From positions 372,001-436,000 of the forward strand of contig JABTTQ020002552.1 of the NCBI GenBank assembly GCA_016081115.2: DNA of 64,000 bases. Reading direction: 5' to 3'. Made by a program: the position numbers and the translations under genes. The DNA is from Rehmannia glutinosa (Eukaryota > Streptophyta > Magnoliopsida > Lamiales > Orobanchaceae). This document shows positions 19,900 to 31,263 of this stretch, piece by piece. The stretch's first letter is position 1. Each line of letters starts with the position of its first letter. The notes beneath the pieces are model-generated. The model was not told the origin of the DNA, ran no database searches, and worked only from the letters and a program-made list of their open reading frames with translations.

Positions 19900-20220
19900 A
19901 GCCGAGGTCCAAAATTACAATAGTTTTTATGGTTTGTTAAATTGTTGTAATACTTCAAAACTACAATTGATTTGATCTGTTGTTGAAACAGCTACAAAGT
20001 ACAACGGTTTTAAAGCCTTGTAGAACTGTTGTGATACTTCAAAACCACAACGTATATAACCATTGTGAAAATCCGTTGTTGTATTCCAATTGTTGTCCTA
20101 ATTGTTGTCTTTCAGCATCTAAAGACAACGTAATCGATTTTTTTTACAATACCATCTATGACAATGGCTGATTATTGTAATACACAACAGATTATATCCG
20201 TTGTGTATTAGCGAAATTCT
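19900..20220. repeat. Right subterminal CACTA repeats
   Basis: Units such as ACAACGGTTTTAAAGCC, AACTGTTGTGATACTTC, ACAACGTATATAACC and ATCCGTTGTGTATT mirror those at the left end. Confidence 0.7.
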
Positions 20221-20227
20221 TGTAGTG

Positions 20228-21510
20228 TATGTTTGTGGGTAGAAAAGAGTATTACTATCCATAGTGGATACTTAAAAATTTTTTCCCAATATAAATCTCT
20301 TCTACAAAATGAAGAACAGGAAGGAGGACCTTTCATATCTTGGCAATATTTTAGATGACATTTTTTCTCTTTTTAGTTCTTTCACTTGTGTTACTCCTAG
20401 TTTTGTGAGACGATCCCCTTAAAAAAAAGGTTTTGTGAGACGATCGGGCAATTTCTTAGCCCACTTTTTAGTTCGTCATGCTTTGAGTTTACATTGTACT
20501 ACACCAATGGTGGGGACTATTCCCGACCATTTGGTAGACTTGGTTTCTTCAGAGATTGTCTCCTAATGAATTTCTAATTCCACTCAAAAAAACAAAAAAA
20601 AAAATCCATGTAATAACACATTCAAAACGGCCCTTTTTTAAAAACCAATAATATCATTTCCCAAAATCTGGAAATTAACAAATATTCTCACACCCCAATA
20701 GCTTTTCAAACTGAAATCCAGAATCTCTGAAGTGAGGTATCACAGAAACTGGATTTGTCGTCATTGTACGGGCTTAATTAATATACGCATAGAATATATT
20801 AAAACCAATTATTTGGATTGCAGATTCTATTAGAAATTTTCTATGGAGGCTCTATATTCAGATGCTTTAACTAATGAAAAATATACAAGTATAAAATCAC
20901 AAATATTTGAAACTTAACTATTTTAGAGTTTCACCAAAAATGCATTGTAAATATAAAATAATAGTCCTTGTTGTCTTCTTTGTTTAATTTTACTACACAA
21001 AATTTAATAAGTTATGAAAAAAGGTTCCTTACAATTTGTTGAATCTGAGTTCAATAGTTCAGTTGCTACTTGCTAATATATTTATAATCATTTCGACAAG
21101 TAATCCAAACAAAACAGAAGCATAACTTATTGGCATATGTCTTCATGATTTAATTATCCCTCAAACAAGATCAAATTTATATAAATAGTTCTTATGGAAT
21201 TGATCAATCTTAATTGGAAAGATTAATTACTTATAGAGATTCAAATTTACATAACTTATTGACCTATGTCTTCTTGATTTAATTTTCCATGCTATATTTT
21301 AATAATCATTTTTTAAAATGATCTAAATATAACAACTAGAGAACCTTACAGGTATATATCCGTTTTATCTATCACGTTACATGTCTAGAATTTCAAAATA
21401 TATTTTCCTAATAATTTATATATGGGTTTTTCTCCTTTTCTCATCATTTGACTAACATGCATATATATAATATAAAAATTAAAACAAAAAGCTAGCCTAT
21501 AAAACACTGT
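20228..21510. other. AT-rich non-coding DNA
   Basis: I see no gene, RNA or clear repeat here, apart from a short duplication GTTTTGTGAGACGATC at about 20402 and 20430. Confidence 0.5.
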
Positions 21511-21634
21511 AGAAACCGTGTGTATATATATATAATATAGATATATAGATATATATAGATAGATATTATATAGATATTATATATATAATATAGATATATA
21601 GATATATAGATATATATATCTATATATATATATC
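21511..21634. repeat. AT-rich simple repeat (TATA/GATA)
   Basis: Runs of ATATAT, ATAGATAT and TATATAATATAGATA over about 120 bp. Confidence 0.8.
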
Positions 21635-21691
21635 AATTAAAAAACACGTACATATGTGATTGACAACTATATAATAAGAATTATGCCTTAG

Positions 21692-22405
21692 TTCATATTC
21701 GAGGACAATTTCATAATACAAATATAAAAATCGAGAGTATCCAGAAACTATAGAATGTAGTTTTCTTATTATATCCCAATAACTTCTAATACTAATTATA
21801 TAGTTACGTCTCCCCAAATTTATGAGAGAGCTAAGAACAAGACTCTTCTCTTTTTTCCCATTCTTGAACGTGTTTGTGTGCCGATTTTTTGGAAATTTTT
21901 TAAAAAGTATATATTTTACACGTGATTTATTTAAATTTAGAAAAACATGTGTATTTGTGATTCATATAAATTCACTATAAAGCACGTGCGTTGCAGGTAA
22001 TATATTTAACTTAATTAATAAAAAAGCAATTGTGTGTTGTGTAGGTAATTCATATGATGATTTCAGAAAAAAGCACGCATATTACATGGATTCATAAAAC
22101 TTTAGTAATGGCACGAATGTTGCACGCGACTCATATATGTAATGTTTTTAATTGCGAATGTCAACTCAATTCTTTTATATATATTTGTGCCTCAATGTAC
22201 TCATAATGATTTTAAATTGGCGCAAAATATAGAATTTAGTAAGATTGATTTTGAAAGTTAACGATATAATGGATTACAAAATTGGCATGACACTAATCTC
22301 GTTCGTTTCCCATTTCACACAATATTCGGTTCCAGTTTCTCTGTCGCAAAACCGTATATTTAAGTTAATTTAATGTTATAAGACATGTAAACTAATTGTG
22401 AGTGA
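21692..22405. repeat. Duplicated block, copy A left part
   Basis: From CGAGGACAATTTCATAATAC to GTAAACTAATTGTGAGTGA this matches 45369-45388 plus 58849-59530. Shared landmarks include AAATCGAGAGTATCCAG, CGTCTCCCC and AAGCACGTGCGTTGCA. Copy A is cut at 22405 by the L1 block; copy B is cut after CATAATACAA by the RTE element. Confidence 0.8.
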
Positions 22406-22486
22406 TCACGCTGATCACATGCATATATGAGTCGCTGATCACACCCTAGACAGCAGACTACATCCTCCCCGTCTCACGCTGATCAC
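22406..22486 (+). other. L1 5' leader with direct repeat
   Basis: TCACGCTGATCACATGCA occurs at 22406 and 22474. CTGATCAC is repeated between them. Confidence 0.6.
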
Positions 22487-24678
22487 ATGCACGTCGCTGC
22501 AACTTCCGACGAGAACTCAACGGCAGCGGATGTTCTCTTATTCCCAGAAATTAATTGCTTTGTTCAAGGTTACCAGTTAGATGCTTCTTCGGACACTTTC
22601 TCAAACCCTAGGGTTTCCAAAGTCTTTTCATCGACGATGCATATCCATGGAGGCGAGGTTGTGCGCGCGACTCCTTCGTTTCGACGAGAGCCAGGTCTGG
22701 TTGATGATAACTTATCCCTAGATGATTCGAAATCATCCTTGGGAAGCGACTCTCAATCTTTGCATGCACCCTACGGCGAACAGGAACCCCCGCGCGAGGT
22801 TCAACATGCGTCGTCTTTCAGCAATGCGCACGTTGTCCTTCAACCCGCTGCCGCGCCATCGTCGTCCTCCAGCCAGGTGCCTCCCACTGCCCGTGTGGTC
22901 CACCCCTCGCGTGTCCTTGATGATGCGCCTGGAAGTGGGGAAGATTCCCAACCGCAGTGACGATTATTTTGGGGGCGCCCTCCACCCCCCCATGGCGCCG
23001 CACGCGGGGACCCACTGCGCCATCCCTTGGGGGTTTTGCTCCTCGACGTCAAGACCGCCCCCAGAGAGTGATGACCCCGGGCGCTGTCCACCATCCGCAT
23101 GATCTCGCTCATGGGCCCATATCCTATTCCAGGTTTAAAGGACGCGCAACTGAATGATGGAAATCCGACTTCAACGTCATCCGCTCATGAAACGAACCTG
23201 CGACCTTCGCCTCATAATCCAAATCCTAACCCCAATTTTGGTTATTCTTTTGCTAACATTGTTGCGGTACCAATAAATCGAATTCCATGCCTCGGCGCCA
23301 GGTAATCCAACCCTGTTTTCCACAGTGGTCTCTGGCAAATATCATTCTATCCCAAAACCGATGACGCAAAGGTGATTACTACTCGGTTACCATTGATGAT
23401 AATGTTTATCAGCAACGTCTTGTGGAATTTTCCTACTCTTTAATCGGAAGGGTGTTTTTAGAAAAAGGTAACAAGCCATGGGCGACTATGCTCCTGCATA
23501 AACGCCTATCGGAGTTATGGGGTATTAAGAATGGTGGGAATTAATTCCCTTGGGCAAGGGTTTTTTTTTGTGTCAAATTGTTTAATGCGCAGGATCGTTC
23601 GCGGGCTCAACAACGTACCAATTGGACGATTAACCCTGGTACCATCCGTCTATCTCCATGGGTGTCTGACTTCAACCCTTACAAGGCACAAACCTTAGTG
23701 GCAAGCGTTTGGGTACGCATTTTTGAACTGAGTTTGGAATACTGGGACCCCAATACCATCATGGGGATTGCTAGTGCTCTTGGAAATCCATTACAGATTG
23801 ATCAGTTCTCTGGATTGCTCTTTTGGTCATTTTGTCCGGGTTCTGGTGGATATTGATCTCTCCAAACCATTGGAGGAACACATTATGGTTGAACACACGG
23901 GCAAGTGCTCTTTTGTGTCTGTCAGTTATGAAAAACTCCCTGAGTTTTGCTCGAGGTGTTGCGTTACGGGACATTCCACAACTTCATGCCGTCTTAACAA
24001 GGCGGGTAGTACGACTGCGAAAAGGCATGCTTCTTCGGCCTAGGGGTGTTCACCGGCGCTGGGAACGCGTCATAATTCTGTGAGATGAGGCCGCTCCAGG
24101 GTTCCTAAGGTTTATCGTCCTGTTCAGCAGGACAAGGGCAAGGCCGTCGATGACTCAATGGGAAATACGGGTACGACTATGCGTGAGGCATCTCCCCCGT
24201 GCATTAGTCGATTGCTCTACGGACATCAATCTTGATAATGCATTTGAGTCCCGGTTGATTGACTCTCAAGATCAGCAACCTATCGATTACCAGGCCGATT
24301 ATCCAGTTAGGGAGCCATCTCCCAAAGCTAATGCTTCTGCCACCAACTCGGTCTCCACCATTATGCCCATTACGGTTCAATATCCTTTGGGAAAGCCTAT
24401 CCGTGCTCTTAGCAAGCTTTAAAAGGGACGACTTCTTGGATTCAGCTAAAAATAGCATTCTCCGGAAGGTTACATCGGGGCCGTCCCTACCAGTGCACGA
24501 CATCACTATTGTACCGGATCGCCCAGCACCACATGAGATGGATTTTGCAGCCTCCACCAGATGGGCAGATTACGCAGATGAAGTTGGTAACTCTCAATCA
24601 TCCAACTCAGCAATGCACCACATGCCTATTTTTACCGTGCAATCGACATGGGCACCACCTCCACCGCCATCTCAATGA
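22487..24678 (+). pseudogene. L1 ORF1 (DUF4283/CCHC RNA-binding protein)
   Basis: The nucleic-acid-binding protein of plant L1 elements, in broken frames. 22487-22960 is a Ser/Pro-rich N-terminus. About 23560-23850 reads like the DUF4283 core (NPGTIRLSPWVSDFNP, LVASVWVRIFELSLEYW, IASALGNPLQID). 23830-24020 continues with EHTGKCSFVSVSYEKLPEFC and a CCHC knuckle (CSRCCVTGHSTTSC, CX2CX4HX4C). 24259-24678 is a Pro-rich tail. At least four frame changes are needed. It ends at TGA 24676-24678, which overlaps the ORF2 start as ATGA. Confidence 0.7.
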
Positions 24679-27600
24679 ATTGCATCTTTTGGAATATCCG
24701 GGGGATCGGGAACATTGCATCTCGTAATGTTCTTAATACTTTGTGCCATAAATACAAGCCTTCCTTTTTGGCAATTTGCGAACCTAAGGTGGAAATCTCA
24801 TCCATTTCGGATTCTTATTGGAGTAGCTTGGGGCTCCGGTTCGTTGCTCAAAACTTCCGGGTGAATGGGCGTCCAGATATCTGGGTCCTTTGTGACGCTA
24901 ACATTTTAGTCCATAACCAGGTATGGTCATCTTGTCAATGTCTGATTCTGCAAATTCAATTCGGTTCTTTGATTTTCCATGTTGGTTTTGCTCATGGTTT
25001 GGGTGATCATGTTGCTCGTCGCGCTCTTTGGTCGGATTTGAGGAATTTGGGTCTTACTGATCTGCTGCTTATTGGAGATTTCAATGCGGTTTTGGGACAT
25101 CATGAGCGCTCTGGGACTGGTACTTTATCCCAAGCTTCTTGTAAGGACTTTAGGGATTTCTTGGAGGATCTTGGTCCGCTTGCTTTGTGCCAACTACGGG
25201 GAATTCATTTACTTGGTGCTCCCAGAAGGTCTCTATCTCTTCTTGAGGCAAAGCTGGATCGCGCCCTGGAAACTAGTCAATTGTTCTCCTTTTGGCAAGT
25301 TGTTAAGGGATTATTTCTTCCACGTATTGCTTCGGATCACCATCCCATCATGGTTTCCTGCTCTTCTTCCATCGCCAGTCGTCTCCTTTTCGATTTTGGC
25401 GCATGTGGGTAAATCATCACTCTTTCCGAGCATAATTCTGCCTCTTGGTCTCTCTCGTGCGCATCGCCCAACCCCACTTTCGTGTCATGCGGAAGCTCAA
25501 AGAGGTTGAGACAGACGATTAAGGTTTGGAATAAAGAAGTATTCGGAAATGTTCATCGTCAGGTGAAAAAGGTCCGTCAGATTCAAGCTGATATTGAATC
25601 TGAGGGTTTCATAGAGGCCCTTAGGAATTGGAATTTGAGGCGCAGACTGCATTGTCTCATACGTTGCAAATGCAGTCCGAGTTTCTTCAGCAGAAATCCC
25701 GTTCAGCTTGGTTAAAAGATGGGGACTGCAACATGGCTTTTTTCCATCGTCACTGCCAGATTGGGAATGGGCGATCCAGGATACAAGGTCTGATGGTCGA
25801 GGGCAACTACACAGAGGATCCGGTTGCTCTTGGGAATCATATTATTTCATTCTATACGGATCTCTTCGTAGATATGGGACACACCAGTTCAGATTACACT
25901 TTGGTTGAGAAGCTTATCTCCCCTACGGTTAGCACGGTTGACAATGCATTTTTGACGGCTCTACCTTCAGAGTCCGAGGTGAAAGAAGTGGTGTTTGATA
26001 TGGGTTTACACTTTGCTAGTTTCAGACGAGGTGGTTGCAACTATCAAATACTTCTTTGTCACGGCTTCCTTCCCGACGGGTTTTAACGCTAGCTTCATGG
26101 CTCTTATCCCCAAGACCAAGGAAGCTAATGTGGTGGAGGACTTTAGGCCGATTGTTATGAGTAACTTTCTCTTCAAGATCATTACCAAGATTCTGGCGAC
26201 GCGTTTGGGCTCAATCATCTCTTCATACTTGTTGCCTACTCAATTTGGTTTTATCTCGGGCAGGCAGATTCATGACTGTATCGCTTTGGTTTCAGAGGGA
26301 TTCAATATTTTGCAGGGACAAAATGATTCCATTGTGATTCTTAATATTGATATCCGAAAGGCCTTTGATATGGTCAATTGGGGTTTTCTGATACACGTGT
26401 TACGTTGCTTTGGTTTCTCTGAAGTGTTCATTCATTGGATTCAGATTATCCTTCAATCTTCAAGAATCTCGATCCTTCTCAATGGATCGCCGGTGGGCTA
26501 TTTCTCTTGCTTCAGAGGGGTTAGACAGGGGGATCCGCTATCTCCTCTTCTCTTTTGCATTGCGGAAGACGTTTTGAGTAGATTCTTTGAGGAGGCGATT
26601 AACAGGAATCAACTACATCCTTTCCGGGCGCCAAACCAGGTGGTCTTCCCATTGTCGATCATGTATGCTGATGATATTTTGATTATGTGTGGGGCCTCCA
26701 CGAGCAATGCTCGTACTATTATCCAGATGCTCAACCTCTATGCGGACATTTCGGGCTAGGTGTTCAATACTAACAAATCCAAAGTTTATTTTGGTAGACG
26801 GCTTTCTAATTATGTGCGCGGGCGTATTCAAACAATCACTGGGATTCACATTGGCACTTTCCCTACAGTTTATTTGGGCGCCCCCATCTTTAAGTATGCG
26901 CCCAAGGTGGCGGATCTTCAACCAGTTTTCGACAAAATTATTCTCAAGTTCAGGAGGTGGAAAGGGACTGCTTTGTCTATCGCTGGCCGTGTTTGTTTGG
27001 TTAATTCGGTTATCACCAGCTCTTTTGTGCATACGATGATGGTGTACAAATGGCCCAGAACTTTATTGCGGCAAATGGAAAAGGCTATGCGTAATTTCAT
27101 CTGGTCTGGGAATGTGAACTCTAAGGGATCAGTAGTGGTTAATTGGAGGCGATGTTGCACGCCCCGGGTAGAGGGGGGCTGGGCGTTCGCTCAATCATTG
27201 TGGATAATAATGCTTTCCTTATGAAGATGAGTTGGAAGATTATGACTTCAAACTCTTTGGTTTTCGACATTCTCCGAAAGTGCTTTTTGGCCAATGATGG
27301 TTCTCCACGCCGGTCATACATCCCCTCTTCCATCTGGAGAGGGATTCAACCTGGGATATCAGATTTTATGGACGACTGTCGTTGGGTCCCCAGATACAAC
27401 TCCGGCATCCTATTCTGGTTAGATAATTGGCTGGGATATTCCATTGCTGATAGGATTGGGATCCCGCAGGAGTACAGGTACTTATTCATACATCGCATCT
27501 CCGACTACTTCTACAACGGGACCTAGCACTTCACTTTTTCGTTCATTGACGTTTATTTGGATATGGTCCGAGATATTGTTAGAGTCCCCATCGCCCCAGC

Positions 27601-28720
27601 ATTGTCAGATACCCGCGCCTGGCTCCATTCTGATGATGGGAATATTACTTCGAAGGCGGCTTATACGTTTCTGCGTCCTAGTTCACCGGTGGTTCAATGG
27701 GGTTCCTGGATTTGGTCCCCTCACATTCCGGAAAGACGCTCAATTGTGGCTTGGCGGGCTATCCATAATCGTCTGGCGGTTTTGGATGTACTGCGCACGT
27801 AGGGCTCCTTCACGGGCCCCTCGGTCTGCGATCTTTATTGTGTTGACACGAAATCTGTTGACCACTTGTTTATTTCTTGTGGTTTTGCAGGGGCTCTTTG
27901 GCGGTGGATCTTTGATGCTTTTAATGTCAATTACTTTCGGGCATATAGTTTCAATGAACTTCTGGTGTGTTTAATGCGTTTTCATTTCAGTGAGCAAGTG
28001 GCCTTTCTCTGGAGAGTGGTAGTGTTATCCGGAATTTGGCTCATCTATGAAATCAGAAATGACTTGACGTTCAACGACAATAATCGACACGGAGGCGGCC
28101 ATCCCTACGCCCGTGTTCTAATTCTTGAGTCATCTTCCTTGGGACCGAGATTGCATGCACAATGATCGCAAGACCTTTTCATTCTTCGTATGCGCCGGGT
28201 TCTGGCGCCACGACAAGCTCGAAGATTGTGCGAGTTACATGGCGAAGCCTTTGCCGGGATGGATTAAGGTTAACACACAGGGCCCAGGCTGACGGGGCGC
28301 CGGTCGCGCTTACGGCCTACGGGTTTTTCGTGAATCGTAGGGGTTCTTTCTTGGGGTACTTCGTGGAATGTTGTGGTTTGGGTTTCGCTTTTGAGGTGAA
28401 CTAGCGGCGGCCATGCAAGCCATTCACTACGCTTTTTCTAAGGGGTGGAATCAACTATGGCTATAGTCGGACTCGTTCTATGTGGTGGAGTTGCTGCGGA
28501 AAAGATCTACTGGGGTGCCTTGGCGTCATTTGAGTAGATGGCGGTTCACCCTCCACCTTCTCTCTCAGATGAATTTCATGGTCTCGCACATCTTTTGGGA
28601 AGGCAACCGGATAGCGGATATTCTCAGCAAGACGTCGCACAAGGACGCGTGGTGGGGGACGCCCCCAGCGGTTATTATCCCTTCCCTCACTCAGGATTAT
28701 GTGGGCCAAGCTAACTATAG
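24675..28720 (+). pseudogene. L1 ORF2 (endonuclease, reverse transcriptase, RNase H)
   Basis: The likely start is the ATG at 24675 (MNCIFWNIRGIG, the usual L1 endonuclease opening), which overlaps the ORF1 stop. Endonuclease at 24675-25410: AICEPKV, LLIGDFNAVLG and ASDHHPI near its end. RT at about 25630-26760: FMALIPKT, DFRPI, FGFISGRQIHD, DIRKAFD, GVRQGDPLSPLLF and the catalytic YADD (26664-26675). The frame meets TAG at 26757-26759 and continues in frame (KVYFGRRLS, VYLGAPIF). About 27140-27800 gives a zf-RVT-like region (ERRSIVAWRAIHNRLAV). 28160-28700 gives an RNase H remnant (GWIKVNT; NFMVSHIFWEGNRIADILSK). Frameshifts lie near 25190, 25410, 25720, 26010, 27170 and 27520. Non-functional. 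Confidence 0.8.
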
Positions 28721-28995
28721 GTTTGTTAGTAATGCGTCTGCTACTTCTGCTCTGTTATTTGGGCGTACTTTCCTATGGGGGGTACTCTTTTTCCTTCCAA
28801 GGGTTTTTCCCGCAAGGGTGGGTTTTACCTTGGAAGGTTTTACAAGGCTCCAACCATTCAGCCATCTAGTCGGCTTGTGACCATTATGTTATCTGCATTG
28901 ACTTTGTTTACATGCTTTACTTTGGCTACCTGATCAGCTTGTGATCAGGATGACTCATTTTCATTTTTATATATATTACCGCATTTATTCAAAAA

Positions 28996-29315
28996 ATTTA
29001 GACGTTTCTACTACAAAAAAGAGATATTTTAATATCATTCAATCTTATATTTAAAGGGAAAAAACTATCAATATATTAGCCATAGAAAAAAATAAGAAAA
29101 CATATTTTGTATCCGTGTAGGTTGGAACACGCGACTTCAGAAATTGAAGAAAGAACACAAGCCGCTACACCAAGAAGCTATTTTGCACAATGTTATATTC
29201 TTTATTTTACATATATATACATATTTAACCATTAAATTAACTAAAAAAATCGGGGCTGGGAGCTCTCTCAGGGGGCCCTGTGGCGGTGCGCCCCAGCCAC
29301 CCCTAGGGCGGCTTT
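28996..29315. other. Non-coding tail of L1 block with GC-rich end
   Basis: AT-rich until about 29250, then a GC-rich piece (GGGGCTGGGAGCTCTC, GGTGCGCCCCAGCC) to 29312. There is no poly(A) at the junction. Identity unknown. Confidence 0.4.
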
Positions 29316-29560
29316 AGTGAAAACAAAAATCGCTAGTTAATTTGTCTCTCCGAGCAATATTATTAAGGGCTTCTACTAGAAAATTCACGATTGAAGAAAC
29401 ATTGTAGCATTCAAAAAGGACATTTTGGGAAAATCTTAAGAAGAGTATTTCATATATTGCTTGTGTGAAAGATACATACTATAAGGCTCACATACATATA
29501 GGCCAAAATAGGCCAAAATACATCACCAAGATAAGAATAAAATGAAAAAATGCCACACAC
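29316..29560. repeat. Duplicated block, copy A right part
   Basis: It matches about 59531-59780. Shared pieces include GCTAGTTAAT, CAATATTATTA, TTTGGGAAAATCTTAAG and GGCCAAAATACAT. Confidence 0.7.
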
Positions 29561-30685
29561 TTTTAAATAAGCCAAAGTTTTTATTCTCTTAGTTTCAACG
29601 GTGTAATTTTCCAAGCATTTTAAAGCAAATTTACATTCAACTACTAAATTTGAAGAATTATTCTTGTGCTAATAATTTGACAATTATTTGGAAAGGAAAT
29701 ACAAAAGCTATGCATTTAATTAGTAAAATAAATTCTTTGATCTAAGTCCAATATTTTTTAAAAAATTGTATATTTTAAATTGTGTAATATTATTAGAAAT
29801 TGAAGTTAAAATATCAAAAAAAAATTGGAGATTCTGGCGATATGACGCAAAAAATGCCACCAAAATTTTTAATTCCTCAAATTTTATATATAGATTTTTA
29901 TGCCAAACTATCACAAATACTCAATTTCTTATACACATTTGCAGCCATCAGTCATAGTTAGCCATTACCGTAAAATTACACAATTTTGGTCAAAATTGAA
30001 TTAAATGTCCAAATCTTTGAAATGTATATATTATACCAAAATTTACATGTGACTACTTAGAGGGCTAATTTTCCATGTACTCTAAGTTACATAATTGAAA
30101 AAAGAACTATTTTCTCCATTTAATTTATTCATTTTAAGGAAGGGCATTTTACTTTTACCAAAATGATATGGAATTCCCATTCCATATTGAGAGGTTGATC
30201 TTTTGATTTATCATAAACAAAAGAGACGAATTTTATTTGTTTTTCAAATGCACGAGTAATGTTTAATGGGTCGGGAATTTGAAACTCTTTAGTTAAAGTT
30301 GATAAAAGTAATTCGTCTCACCAAAAATCGAAATTCCAAAATTTATGTGTATATCATAAAGTTAAATCAAATGCCATTTACGATTTAGATCTAATTAGAG
30401 ACGCAAATTTAATTTCAGAAAGTTCGTTATATGATGCCAGAGCGCAATACTGATTATAAATTCAAAGCTAATAAGAGAAGGGAATTTATATAGCCTTGTC
30501 TTAAAAAAAAAAAAGAACTTTTACTTCTCCAGTAGGTCACACTATAAATCATACAAGAATATCTGTTTCTTCTTCGAACTTATATCATTACAAATTTTGT
30601 TATATTATTTAGTTTCAAAAATAGAAAGCATATATTAAATGCTTAAAATACGAGTTCCTCGTCCACCCAAAATAAACCAAGTAGT

Positions 30686-30739
<54 letters not shown>

Positions 30740-31263
30740 GAATGGATCAAATGAGAGCCAACCCTTTAAGCTAATTAAGAACATAAGACCACATCTAGAC
30801 CATTTGATTTAATAAACAATGATTCAGATTTTGCTATTCATTTAAAGCATTGGCTCCTCATTCAAGGACAATAGAGTAATTTTGTTATTAAATAAGATAT
30901 ATATTTGTAATTGCACCTGTTTTGAATTTGGTATACCAAATTCTTCCTTTATCTCTATCCCGCGATTAGTGCTTTAGTTTTTTTTCAAAAATCAAAACCG
31001 TCTCTCATCTCTTCTCTCACGAACAACGCTCCTCCCCCACGTTCAAAAACTGTACATTCAACTTACCCAATCAATTTAATTCTCTTCAACAGGTGCGATT
31101 GGTGTGTCTTTGCTAAATTCGAACTTCTCGAATTTGGGTGCAAGATTTTGGTGAGTGTGTTTGATTTAATTTCGTGTGGTGCGATTTTAGTACTTCATCG
31201 CTGCTATGGTTCTAGGGTTTGTCGATTGTTGTTTTTTCTTATGGAATTTTTGTTCAAATGTTG
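29561..31263. other. AT-rich non-coding DNA, possible interrupted leader at right edge
   Basis: No gene is visible. 30690-30738 is a microsatellite. 30985-31140 is CT-rich with TCTCTCATCTCTTCTCTC, like a plant 5' UTR. AATTTTTGTTCAAATGTTG then abuts the copia LTR. Beyond the element (44868) the sequence continues TGTTGTGTGTTTACAG, which looks like a splice acceptor. Confidence 0.4.
30690..30738. repeat. (AT)n(GT)n microsatellite
   Basis: About 15 AT units followed by about nine GT units. Confidence 0.9.

Larger units (their letters stand above)
16135..20227. mobile_element. CACTA (CMC) DNA transposon, non-autonomous, with captured gene
   Basis: The left end CACGACAAGA and the complement of the right end CACTACAAGA are inverted repeats with one mismatch, and are the classic CACTA termini. 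TAT at 16132-16134 and 20228-20230 is the 3-bp target duplication. Both subterminal zones are packed with ACAACG/CGTTGT motifs (16170-16500 and 19910-20220), typical transposase-binding repeats. No transposase is visible. The 4.1 kb in between holds a fragment of a WAT1 gene with introns, so this is a Pack-type CACTA. Confidence 0.85.
22406..29315 (+). mobile_element. Plant L1-type LINE insertion (degenerate)
   Basis: Compared with the unoccupied copy at 59521-59545, this block is extra. AGTGA stands before it (22401-22405) and at its end (29316-29320), a possible 5-bp target duplication. ORF1 (DUF4283 and CCHC) and ORF2 (endonuclease, RT, zf-RVT, RNase H) are recognisable, in the order of plant L1 elements. 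A short A-run ends the LINE-like part at about 28995. A further 320 bp (28996-29315) has no LINE character and may be 3' UTR or another small insertion. Frameshifts and stops are many, so it is an old copy. Confidence 0.75.

Noticed and set aside
21620..21817. 65-codon minus-strand ORF with tyrosine-rich sequence
   Set aside because: It stems from the TATA/GATA simple repeat and a duplicated AT-rich block.
22722..23112. Several overlapping frames in the GC-rich part of the L1
   Set aside because: GC-rich DNA stays open by chance. Only the ORF1 order with DUF4283 and CCHC makes sense.
29120..29150. tRNA/SINE B-box-like GGTTGGAACACGCGAC
   Set aside because: There is no A box at the right distance, no cloverleaf and no tail.
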